Source of the DNA: Actinomycetales bacterium UBA1416
GTDB taxonomy: Bacteria > Actinomycetota > Actinomycetes > Actinomycetales > Actinomycetaceae
Assembly: GCA_002304945.1 (NCBI GenBank)
Contig: DBPQ01000098.1
Span: 16,471-54,758 of the forward strand
Reading direction: 5' to 3'
DNA: 38,288 nucleotides
The translations under genes were made by a program, and so were the position numbers. Positions 15,362 to 21,647 of the stretch are shown piece after piece. The notes below the pieces were generated by a model. It worked only from the letters and a program-made list of their open reading frames with translations. It made no database searches and had not been told where the DNA came from. Each line of letters starts with the position of its first letter. The stretch's first letter is position 1.

Positions 15362-15917
15362 GAAACAGGACCTCGCCCGGATCGATAGGCTTCGGCATTT
15401 TCAGGACTCCTACCGCATCCCGATAACGAACATCGCCAGGCAAGCGCCTGCCGAGGCGCTTCACTCGCTTCGCGTGGCGACCGCCGCAGCGCCAGAGGGG
15501 TATCGGAGATACTTGGATGAGGCTGTTGACTGCTACGAGGCAGGAGCGTACCGAGGAGCAGTTCTGATGGTTTGGGCAGCGACTATCGAGCACATTTACT
15601 CCGCTGTTGAACGCAAGGCCTCGGGATTCAATACACTCGAAGCTGCAAATGTGGTCAGGTTTGGCACGTCGAACGCCTACCGCCTCATTCGAAAGAAGAA
15701 CGACCTCCTGTACCTGAACGACAAGAACTTCCTTCTCCTTTGCGAGGACGTCGGCGTCTTCAACAAGAACGCCCGCAAGCTTCTTGAAGACAAACTTGAC
15801 ACGAGAAACCGGTGCGGCCACCCCACTGGCTATGTACTAGGCAGGGAGGAAGCGGTGGTCTTCATCGAGAGCCTCATAAACAACATCATCAATGACGCGA
15901 TGATGGACTGGGTCTAG
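15348..15917 (+). CDS. HEPN-like protein with R-x4-H motif
   Basis: The 189-residue product is mostly helical. Helix YEAGAYRGAVLMVWAATIEH (about 63-82) resembles the first core helix of HEPN/DUF4145-type proteins, and DTRNRCGHPTGY carries Arg153-x4-His158, the motif that in HEPN toxins forms an RNase site (Asn154 follows the Arg, as often seen). It overlaps the winged-helix gene by 14 bases and sits beside a restriction-modification pair in a mobile element. HEPN proteins in such settings are commonly abortive-infection or toxin-antitoxin RNases, so that role is inferred here. GC content is clearly lower than in the chromosome. The 3' end overlaps the opposite-strand HTH segment by 29 bases. 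Confidence 0.7.
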   Translation: MTSTEKQDLARIDRLRHFQDSYRIPITNIARQAPAEALHSLRVATAAAPEGYRRYLDEAVDCYEAGAYRGAVLMVWAATIEHIYSAVERKASGFNTLEAANVVRFGTSNAYRLIRKKNDLLYLNDKNFLLLCEDVGVFNKNARKLLEDKLDTRNRCGHPTGYVLGREEAVVFIESLINNIINDAMMDWV

Positions 15918-16230
15918 CGGCATGCTCCAGCCGCCCGGATTGGCTCGCAGTAGTCCGTGGAGCCTTGGCCCAGACTGTGCCGCGACGGATGCCGAAACGG
16001 CGGGCGAGCTCGTTAACGCTGACCCCAGCCGCGCGGGCTGTTCGCATAGCGTCCACTTCCTCGTCCGTGAGCCGTGTTCGAGGTCGTTTCTTTGGTTCCG
16101 CCGAGGCACCGATCAGCGGGTCGTCGGCCTCGCCCACGCGCTCGACATGCCCACGAACGTCTTGATTCCACGCGGAAACGAGCCTCTCAACCCGTGGTCG
16201 TCTGTTCCCGCAACGCTCCATTGCCTCCAC
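15889..16230 (-). CDS. Detached C-terminal HTH domain of the recombinase
   Basis: The 113-codon frame opens with GTG 16230 inside the attR repeat, with an ATG at 16221. A basic linker is followed by a helix-turn-helix at residues 50-90 (RTRLTDEEVDAMRTARAAG, VSVNELARRFGIRRGTVW), typical of the C-terminal HTH found in many resolvases and recombinases. In the excised circle the minus-strand order is recombinase, repeat, this segment, and the codons V-E of the repeat are shared in phase, so it is the natural C-terminus of the recombinase (residues 546-656). In the integrated state it is either silent or made as a small DNA-binding protein from 16230 or 16221. Which of these holds cannot be seen from sequence. 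Confidence 0.7.
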   Translation of the reverse strand: MEAMERCGNRRPRVERLVSAWNQDVRGHVERVGEADDPLIGASAEPKKRPRTRLTDEEVDAMRTARAAGVSVNELARRFGIRRGTVWAKAPRTTASQSGRLEHAARPSPSSRH

Positions 16231-16232
16231 CC
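16225..16232. repeat. attR core, right copy of 8-bp direct repeat
   Basis: CTCCACCC is identical to 9156-9163. To its right begins host DNA. Reconstructing the circle places GTTCCCG (16204-16210) and CGGGAAC (9175-9181) around the core, a 7-bp inverted repeat in a 47-bp site. Confidence 0.75.
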
Positions 16233-16234
16233 CT

Positions 16235-16259
16235 TCGGGCTCGTTCCCAATAAGCCCGA
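16235..16259. terminator. Host-side hairpin, probable original tRNA-Ala terminator
   Basis: TCGGGCT (16235-16241) pairs with AGCCCGA (16253-16259). Before integration it would have begun two bases after the tRNA-proximal repeat, so it probably served tRNA-Ala and the opposing NADH dehydrogenase gene. It now lies 7 kb from the tRNA. Confidence 0.45.
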
Positions 16260-17522
16260 CTACTCGGGCCGTGATGTCACGTCGGTGATGTCACCGATGA
16301 TCCCCGCCGCCGACTTCGGCCACGCGAAGTACCGGAACGCCATGTTGATCATCGTCTGGATCCGGTTGCGCCCCCCGAGCAGCGCGAGCAGGTGGACGCC
16401 CACCCACAGCGACCAGGCCGGGAATCCGTCCACCGCGATCCCGGGAGGGATCTGGGCCACGGCCGCATTCCTGCCGATGGTCGCCATCGTGCCCTTGTCC
16501 CGGTACGCGAAGGGCTCGATCGACTCGCCGGCATCGCTGGCGATGATGTGGCGGGCGGCGTGATCTCCCATCTGCAGGGCGGGCTGGGCGAGCTGGGGTT
16601 GCGGATCGTCCGGGTTCAGGGCGCAGTCGCCGACGGCGTACACGTCCTCGTGTCCCACCACGCGCAGGTCCGGACCCACCAGGATGCGGCCGCCGCGCCC
16701 CTGGGGGAGTCCCCAGCGCGAGACGACCTCGTGCGCGCCGACGCCGGATGCCCAGATGACCACGTCGGTGTCGAGCACCCCACCGTCCGCGAACTCGAGC
16801 GCATCCGCCCGCACGGCCCGCACGGCCGTCCTGAGCCGCACGTCGACCCCCCGCTTGCGCAGTTCCCGGAGGGTGTAGCGCTGCAGTTTCCCGGCGAAGG
16901 GAGCCAGGACCGTGTCCGACATCTCCACGAGGACGACGCGGAAGTTGTCCTGGTGGAGTTCGGGGTAGACGACCGGGAGGGCCTCGGACTTCATCTCCGC
17001 GAGCGAGCCGGCCATCTCGACGCCGGTCGCCCCGCCGCCCACCACGGCCACCGTGAACCGCCGGTCCGGGTCCTTCGATGCGGTGAGGTGTTCCAGTCCG
17101 GAGAAGATCAGGTCGCGCACCTTGAGGGCCTCGGCGCGCGTGTAGATGGTCCGGGCGTTCTCGGCAGCCCCGGGGATGCCGAAGAAGTTCGCGCCCACAC
17201 CCTGGGCGAGCACGAGCTTGTCATAGGGGAGTGGAGCGCCGCGGCTGACCACCACCTGCTTCGCCTCGGTGTCGATACCCGTCACGGTCGCACGCCGGAA
17301 GGCGCCGGTGCCCTCGCCCCTGGTGCTGACGTAGCGCCGCAGGGAGTAGGTGATGTCGCCGGGGTTCAGTCCGCCGGTGGCCACCTGGTAGAGGAGTGGT
17401 TGGAAAGTGGTGTACGGGTGCCGGTCCACGAGCGTGACGTCGTACCCCGCTCGCATCAGCACTCGGAAGGCATGGAGCCCCCCGAACCCACCGCCGACGA
17501 TGACCACGCGTGATCTGCCCAT
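16260..17522 (-). CDS. NAD(P)/FAD-dependent oxidoreductase, type II NADH dehydrogenase-like
   Basis: The 420-residue flavoprotein has the FAD-binding GGGFGGLHAFR at residues 10-20, a second dinucleotide fold VVGGGATGVEMAG (about 165-178) for NADH, VIWASGVGAHEV, and the late FAD motif VYAVGDCA. The C-terminal stretch with PAWSLWVGVHLLALLGGRNR is the amphipathic membrane-binding region of NDH-2 enzymes. It should pass electrons from NADH to menaquinone without pumping protons. I choose ATG 17522 (MGRSRVVIVGGG) because the dinucleotide motif normally lies close to the N-terminus; the longer open frame upstream crosses the thioredoxin gene. It is divergent from thioredoxin, sharing a 115-bp intergenic region with a CsoR-like operator. 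Confidence 0.9.
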   Translation of the reverse strand: MGRSRVVIVGGGFGGLHAFRVLMRAGYDVTLVDRHPYTTFQPLLYQVATGGLNPGDITYSLRRYVSTRGEGTGAFRRATVTGIDTEAKQVVVSRGAPLPYDKLVLAQGVGANFFGIPGAAENARTIYTRAEALKVRDLIFSGLEHLTASKDPDRRFTVAVVGGGATGVEMAGSLAEMKSEALPVVYPELHQDNFRVVLVEMSDTVLAPFAGKLQRYTLRELRKRGVDVRLRTAVRAVRADALEFADGGVLDTDVVIWASGVGAHEVVSRWGLPQGRGGRILVGPDLRVVGHEDVYAVGDCALNPDDPQPQLAQPALQMGDHAARHIIASDAGESIEPFAYRDKGTMATIGRNAAVAQIPPGIAVDGFPAWSLWVGVHLLALLGGRNRIQTMINMAFRYFAWPKSAAGIIGDITDVTSRPE

Positions 17523-17593
17523 GGATGCTCGCTCTCTGGTGTGACGTGTGTCCCATGGTACCGAGGGGAATATCTCGCCGGCGGAGGTGTTGT

Positions 17594-17611
17594 CATACCC
17601 GTGGGGGTATG
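17594..17611. promoter_or_regulatory. CsoR/CstR-family operator-like inverted repeat
   Basis: CATACCC-GTGG-GGGTATG is a perfect 7-bp inverted repeat with a 4-bp spacer. It matches the ATACCC...GGGTAT type of site bound by the copper sensor CsoR and the persulfide sensor CstR. It lies 26 bp before the thioredoxin ATG and 71 bp before the flavoprotein ATG. No regulator of this family is encoded in the window. Confidence 0.55.
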
Positions 17612-17637
17612 AATCCGACCCGCCCCCGAGGAGAGAC

Positions 17638-18015
17638 ATGAGCACCATTGCACTGACCGAGGAAAACTTCGTCAGCACGATCGAGGACAACTCGATCGTC
17701 CTGATCGACTTCTGGGCCGAGTGGTGTGCCCCGTGCCGCATGTTCGGCCCCGTCTTCGAGCAGTCCTCGGAGCAGCACGACGACATCGTGTTCGCCAAGG
17801 TGGACACCGAGGCGCAGCAGAACCTCGCCGGCGCGATGGGCATCACCTCGATCCCGACCCTCATGGCATTCCGCGAGGGTATCGGCGTGTTCGCCCAGCC
17901 CGGGGCCATGCAGTCGGCCAGCCTGGAGAAGCTCATCGAGGCGATCCGCGACCTTGACATGGACGAGGTGCGCGCCCAGATCGAGCAGCAGCAGAAGGAC
18001 GCCGCGACCAACTGA
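17638..18015 (+). CDS. Thioredoxin
   Basis: The 125-residue protein is a single thioredoxin domain with active site WCAPC (Trp29, Cys30, Cys33), VDTEAQQNLAGAMGITSIPTL with the conserved cis-proline, and no signal peptide, so it acts in the cytoplasm. The C-terminal helix is extended and acidic/glutamine-rich (DEVRAQIEQQQKD). Gaps in the leader region rule out the in-frame upstream start at 17548, which would run across the operator. GAGGAG lies just upstream of the ATG. The CsoR/CstR-like operator suggests induction by copper or reactive sulfur, not simple housekeeping use. A long perfect hairpin ends the gene. Confidence 0.93.
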   Translation: MSTIALTEENFVSTIEDNSIVLIDFWAEWCAPCRMFGPVFEQSSEQHDDIVFAKVDTEAQQNLAGAMGITSIPTLMAFREGIGVFAQPGAMQSASLEKLIEAIRDLDMDEVRAQIEQQQKDAATN

Positions 18016-18021
18016 CGGCGT

Positions 18022-18059
18022 GCGGAAGGGCCCGGCCCCGCGGGGCCGGGCCCTTCCGC
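18022..18059. terminator. Bidirectional hairpin between thioredoxin and epimerase genes
   Basis: A perfect 19-bp inverted repeat (18022-18040 with 18041-18059) that is almost entirely G and C lies between two convergent genes. The central bases would open as the loop. There is no T-run, as is common in high-GC genomes. Confidence 0.7.
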
Positions 18060-18070
18060 GTGTCCGGCTG

Positions 18071-19444
18071 TCAGGCGGCTCCGAGCACGTGCCGCAGCGC
18101 GTCCTCGAGGGTGGGCTGGCGGAACTCGTACCCGCTGCCCTCCGCCTTCGCGGAGCTGACCCGCTGGCTCGCGAGCGCGAGTTGGTCCGCGCCCTCGGAA
18201 CCGAGCAGCAGCCTGGGCCCGAACGCCGGGACCGGCACCAGCGCCGGCCGGCGCAGCACGGACCCCAGGGTGGCGGCGAACTCGCGGGCCGTCACGGGGA
18301 CCGGTCCCACCGCGTTGACCGGGCCCGTCACGGTGCCGGACAGCACGGCGTGCGCGTACAGGCCCACGACGTCGTCGATGGAGATCCAGCTCTGCCACGA
18401 GGTGCCGTCCCCGAGGGGCCCGCCCACGCCGGCCCGGAACAGCGGCAGCTGCTGGGCGAGTGCGCCGCCCCGCGGGGTCAGCACGATCCCGGTCCGGACG
18501 TTGACCACCCTCAGCCCCGCCTCCGCCGCGGGCGCGGTGGCTGCCTCCCAGTCGACGCAGACGGAGGCGAGGAAGTCGTCTCCGGGGTCGTCCGACTCGC
18601 GGACCCACCCCTGCCGGTCGGCCCCGTAGTAGCCGATCCCCGACGCCGCCACGAGGGTGCGTGGCCCGCCCAGGCGGGCGAGCACCTCGGCGAGCCGCGC
18701 CGTCGGACCGATGCGGGACTCGCGGACCTCCCGCTTGTGCGCCTCGGTGAACCGCGAGCCAATGGGCTTTCCCGCGAGGTGGACGACGACGTCGGTCTCC
18801 GCGAGGGCGCGTTCATCGATCCAGCCCGTACCCGGGTCCCACGCGATGGCACCACCGCGCGGACGGCGATCCCGCACGATCGGGACCACCACGTGCCCCA
18901 GCGAGCGCAGGAAGGCGTCGAGCTCGCGCCCGATCATCCCGGTGGAACCGGACATGGCGACCCGGAGCGGGGTCGGGTCATGCGTGGCCGCGAACTCGAG
19001 GTCGTCGAGCAACTGGCGGTGCCGGTAGGCGAACATCCGCTTCAGCTGGGCCTTCACGATCGGAACGCCCACCGTGCGCGCCGGACCGACGGCGATCCGG
19101 GGGAGGTCGAAGCTCACGTCGTCGCGGACGCGGGTGGAGCCGCCGAGGTCCTCGAAGCGGTGGTGGTGCACCCAGTTCGGGAGGGGCCCGCGGACCGCCC
19201 TGTCGGAGAACGACTCCGGCGGGCGGTGGTCGAAGTGCTCCGCCACCCAGCGGTTGAGCGGGGGAGGGGCACCGTTGAGCAGCAGTTCGGCGCGGGAGCC
19301 GTCGCGCAGCCCGTTCGTCGGCTCCCGCCCCACCTCCGCCATGAACGGGGGGGTGAGCCGGCGGATCGCGCCCGGCCGCTCGTGCCAGGCGAAGACGACA
19401 TCACGGGGATGGGGGACGGTCTGGTCGAAGCGACAGGAAATCAC
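18071..19444 (-). CDS. TIGR01777-family NAD-dependent epimerase with SRPBCC domain
   Basis: The 457-residue protein fuses an N-terminal SRPBCC/START-like lipid-binding domain (about 1-150; CRFDQTVPHPRDVVFAWH) to a short-chain dehydrogenase-like epimerase (about 155-400; VAMSGSTGMIGRELDAFLR, VVHLAGKPIGSRFT, ASGIGYYG, WEAATAPA, VRTGIVLTPRGGAL) and a C-terminal DUF1731 segment (about 410-457, PVPAFGPRLLLG). This three-part layout is common for the TIGR01777 group, including YfcH relatives. The substrate is unknown. It starts with GTG after a GAGGAGG site. The DUF2510 gene lies 27 bases upstream on the same strand. Confidence 0.9.
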   Translation of the reverse strand: MISCRFDQTVPHPRDVVFAWHERPGAIRRLTPPFMAEVGREPTNGLRDGSRAELLLNGAPPPLNRWVAEHFDHRPPESFSDRAVRGPLPNWVHHHRFEDLGGSTRVRDDVSFDLPRIAVGPARTVGVPIVKAQLKRMFAYRHRQLLDDLEFAATHDPTPLRVAMSGSTGMIGRELDAFLRSLGHVVVPIVRDRRPRGGAIAWDPGTGWIDERALAETDVVVHLAGKPIGSRFTEAHKREVRESRIGPTARLAEVLARLGGPRTLVAASGIGYYGADRQGWVRESDDPGDDFLASVCVDWEAATAPAAEAGLRVVNVRTGIVLTPRGGALAQQLPLFRAGVGGPLGDGTSWQSWISIDDVVGLYAHAVLSGTVTGPVNAVGPVPVTAREFAATLGSVLRRPALVPVPAFGPRLLLGSEGADQLALASQRVSSAKAEGSGYEFRQPTLEDALRHVLGAA

Positions 19445-19471
19445 TGGTCCTCCTCAGTCCAGAGTGTGGCA

Positions 19472-20059
19472 TCACTGCTGGGCGTAGTCGACCCAGATCG
19501 CGGCATCGGAGTCGACGCTGAGGGACATGAGGACCTCGCCCACGCTCCCGTCGGTGAACTCGGCGGCCGCGGTGCACTCGAGTACGAGGTACTGCTCGCC
19601 CTCCGGGGGAAGGGCGGTGACGGGTTGGTGGTCGGCGACCGTGACCGGCGCACCCGCCCATCCCGCGAGGGGGAGGTCGCCGTACTCGCGGGCGAGCGAG
19701 GCCGTCGCGGTGGCGACGTCGTCGCAGTCGTGGAGGGGGAGGACGGGATCGCCGCCCTCGGTGGGAGCGACGACGGGCTCGACGGCACCGTTCCCCAACG
19801 CGGCGACGGTGGTACTCGCCCCCGCCCAGGTGACGAGCACGATCCCGAGCAGGCCGAGGCCGACGGCGGACGCCGCGGCCCGTGTGGAGCGCGGCGGACG
19901 GGCGTCGACCGGGCGGACGACCGTGCGGGAGTCCACCCACGGTGCCAGCGGGATGTCAGGCAGGTCGTTGCGGACGTGGGCGGTCCACGCCCTGCCGTCG
20001 TGGAATCGTTCGACTCCGGGCCGCTGCGGGTCGTCGTACCAGCCCGGTGAGACGCTCAC
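19472..20059 (-). CDS. DUF2510 domain membrane protein
   Basis: The 195-residue protein begins with a DUF2510 module (WYDDPQRPGVERFHDGRAWTA; residues 7-27), the short Trp-rich motif common in actinobacterial membrane proteins. A basic linker, one transmembrane helix (about 62-84, AAASAVGLGLLGIVLVTWAG) and an extracytoplasmic domain of roughly 110 residues follow, with two cysteines (LHDCDD, VLECTA) that could form a disulfide. The GTG start overlaps the deoD stop. Function unknown. Confidence 0.85.
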   Translation of the reverse strand: MSVSPGWYDDPQRPGVERFHDGRAWTAHVRNDLPDIPLAPWVDSRTVVRPVDARPPRSTRAAASAVGLGLLGIVLVTWAGASTTVAALGNGAVEPVVAPTEGGDPVLPLHDCDDVATATASLAREYGDLPLAGWAGAPVTVADHQPVTALPPEGEQYLVLECTAAAEFTDGSVGEVLMSLSVDSDAAIWVDYAQQ

Positions 20060-20763
20060 GAGAGCGCGGCGGCGACGGCGAGCCGCAACGCGAGGTCGAA
20101 GTTCGACTCGCGCTCCTCCGCCGTCATGTCGTCCGAGTGGTCGAGGAGGTGGTCGGAGACGGTGAGCACGGTCAGGGCCTCACGCCCGAACTCCGCCGCC
20201 ACGCCGTACATCGCGGCGGCCTCCATGTCGACGCCGAGCACGCCGTAGCGGGCCAGGTTCTCCGTGAGGCCCGGGACCTCCAGGTAGAAGTGGTCACGGG
20301 AGACGATCGTGCCGACGTGCACCCGGTCGCCCTCGCCGGCGGCGGCGACGGCGGCGCGCGCCAGCCCGAAGGACGCCACTGCCGAGAAGTTGATCCCCGG
20401 GATGCGGTGCTGGTTCATCGCGGAGTCGGTGTGCGCGCCGGTGGCCACGATGACGTCGCCCACCTGCACGTGGTGGGCGATTCCCCCGGTCGTGCCGACG
20501 CGGATCACCCGCTGGACGTCGAAGAAGCGGAACAGTTCGGTCACGTAGATGGTGGCCGAGGGTTGACCCATTCCCGAGCCCATCACGGACAGCGGCCTGC
20601 CCTCGTACGTCCCCGTGAAGCCGAGCATGCCCCTCACGTCGGTCACCAGGCGAGCGTCCGGCAGCAGCTTCTCGGCGATCCGCTGGGCCCGTCTCGGGTC
20701 CCCGGGCATCAGGACGGCGGGTGCGAAATCGCCCGCCTCCGCGGCGATGTGGGGTGTTGCCAT
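20056..20763 (-). CDS. deoD: Purine-nucleoside phosphorylase, DeoD type
   Basis: DeoD cleaves purine nucleosides with phosphate to free base and ribose-1-phosphate in purine salvage. The 235-residue length is that of the hexameric bacterial type. Family motifs include VLMPGDPRRA (phosphate binding) near the N-terminus, GSGMGQPSATIYVTEL, RVGTTGGI, and VDMEAAAMYG with SDHLLD near the C-terminus, holding the purine-binding Asp. The ATG at 20763 has a GAAGGGA upstream. It leads a three-gene operon with the DUF2510 protein and probably the epimerase, and is divergent from the HAD gene. Confidence 0.95.
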   Translation of the reverse strand: MATPHIAAEAGDFAPAVLMPGDPRRAQRIAEKLLPDARLVTDVRGMLGFTGTYEGRPLSVMGSGMGQPSATIYVTELFRFFDVQRVIRVGTTGGIAHHVQVGDVIVATGAHTDSAMNQHRIPGINFSAVASFGLARAAVAAAGEGDRVHVGTIVSRDHFYLEVPGLTENLARYGVLGVDMEAAAMYGVAAEFGREALTVLTVSDHLLDHSDDMTAEERESNFDLALRLAVAAALS

Positions 20764-20839
20764 GGCTGCTTCCCTTCGTCAGGGACTCTCGCCACTGCCC
20801 GGGTGGCGTGTGGGAGGATTCCTGTGCCGACAATTCTCC

Positions 20840-20853
20840 CGGGAGCGCTCCCG
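20840..20853. promoter_or_regulatory. 14-bp palindrome, LacI-family (CebR/CelR-like) operator candidate
   Basis: CGGGAGCGCTCCCG is a perfect palindrome. Its central 12 bases equal those of the TGGGAGCGCTCCCA site bound by actinobacterial cellobiose/cellulose LacI-type repressors. It lies 29 bp before the HAD ATG and 76 bp before deoD, within a promoter-sized gap. Confidence 0.4.
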
Positions 20854-20882
20854 ATGCGCCAGCGGGACTGGGAAGGGAATCC

Positions 20883-21647
20883 ATGCACGCAGTCCGCCTC
20901 GTCGCCTTCGACCTCGACGACACGCTCGCCCCCTCGAAGTCCGCGATCCCGCCCGAGATGGCCGCTGCCCTGCGCGCGCTCCTCCGGGTCGCCGAGGTGT
21001 GCGTCATCTCGGGCGGGCAGTGGCTGCAGTTCGAGACGCAGGTGATCGCCCACCTGGGGGCGGACGACGAGGAGGCCGCGCGGCTGCACATCATGCCCAC
21101 CTGTGGGACCCGCTACCTCCGCCACACCTCCGGCAACTGGGAGAACGTCTACGAGCACCTGTTGCCCGACGCCGTCAGGACGCGGGTGAAGACGCTGCTG
21201 GCCCGGGAGGCCCGCGCGCTCGGTCTCTGGGAGGACGAGGTGTGGGGCGAGGTGATCGAGGACAGGGGCTCCCAGATCACCTTCTCCGCCCTCGGCCAGC
21301 GTGCTCCGCTGGCCGAGAAGCGGGCGTGGGACCCCTCCGGCCGGAAGCGCATCGCGCTCACCCACGCCCTCGCTCCCCACCTCCCCGACCTCGAGGTGAG
21401 GGCCGGCGGGTCCACCTCGGTGGACATCACTCCGGCGGGCGTGGACAAGGCGTACGGCATCCGCGCCCTGTCCGAACGCACCGGCATCCCGCTGGAGGAG
21501 ATGGTGTTCGTCGGCGACCGCCTCGACCCGGACGGCAACGACTACCCCGTGAAGGCGCTCGGCGTGCGGTGCATCGAGACGACAGGCCCGGAGCAGACCG
21601 TCGGGATCATCGCCGCGCTGGTCGCGGAGATCGAGGGGCGGGCATGA
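20883..21647 (+). CDS. HAD-superfamily (IIB) phosphatase
   Basis: The 254-residue protein is a HAD hydrolase: motif I FDLDDTLAP (nucleophile Asp10, acid Asp12), motif II VISGGQW, a cap domain in the middle (PTCGTRYLRHTSGNW, ITFSALGQRAPLAEK), and motif IV FVGDRLDPDGNDYPVKA. The cap resembles the IIB group, including eukaryotic phosphomannomutase-like and sugar phosphatase members, so a sugar phosphate is the likely substrate. The ATG at 20883 has GGGAAGGGAA just upstream. The stop overlaps the start of the next gene as ATGA. A LacI-type operator-like palindrome upstream would fit a sugar-linked role. Confidence 0.88.
   Translation: MHAVRLVAFDLDDTLAPSKSAIPPEMAAALRALLRVAEVCVISGGQWLQFETQVIAHLGADDEEAARLHIMPTCGTRYLRHTSGNWENVYEHLLPDAVRTRVKTLLAREARALGLWEDEVWGEVIEDRGSQITFSALGQRAPLAEKRAWDPSGRKRIALTHALAPHLPDLEVRAGGSTSVDITPAGVDKAYGIRALSERTGIPLEEMVFVGDRLDPDGNDYPVKALGVRCIETTGPEQTVGIIAALVAEIEGRA

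Larger units (their letters stand above)
9156..16232. mobile_element. Integrated element with serine recombinase and defence cargo
   Basis: The element is about 7,069 bp per excised circle, bounded by CTCCACCC repeats at the 3' end of tRNA-Ala and next to a host-side hairpin before the NADH dehydrogenase gene. It is visibly less GC-rich than its surroundings, most clearly at 14500-15900. Gene order from the left: recombinase (-), a 79-aa protein (-), TetR regulator (-), adenine methyltransferase and PstI-like endonuclease (+), winged-helix-like and HEPN-like pair (+), and the recombinase C-terminal segment (-). No transfer, replication or phage structural genes are seen, so it is a small integrative island that probably relies on other elements for movement between cells. 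Confidence 0.8.

Noticed and set aside
9156..16232. Prophage or conjugative element
   Set aside because: No structural, replication, relaxase or transfer genes are present in the 7 kb.
16260..18608. Long minus-strand frame through thioredoxin as one protein
   Set aside because: Only the part from 17522 down encodes the flavoprotein; the upstream part is antisense to thioredoxin and lacks any domain.
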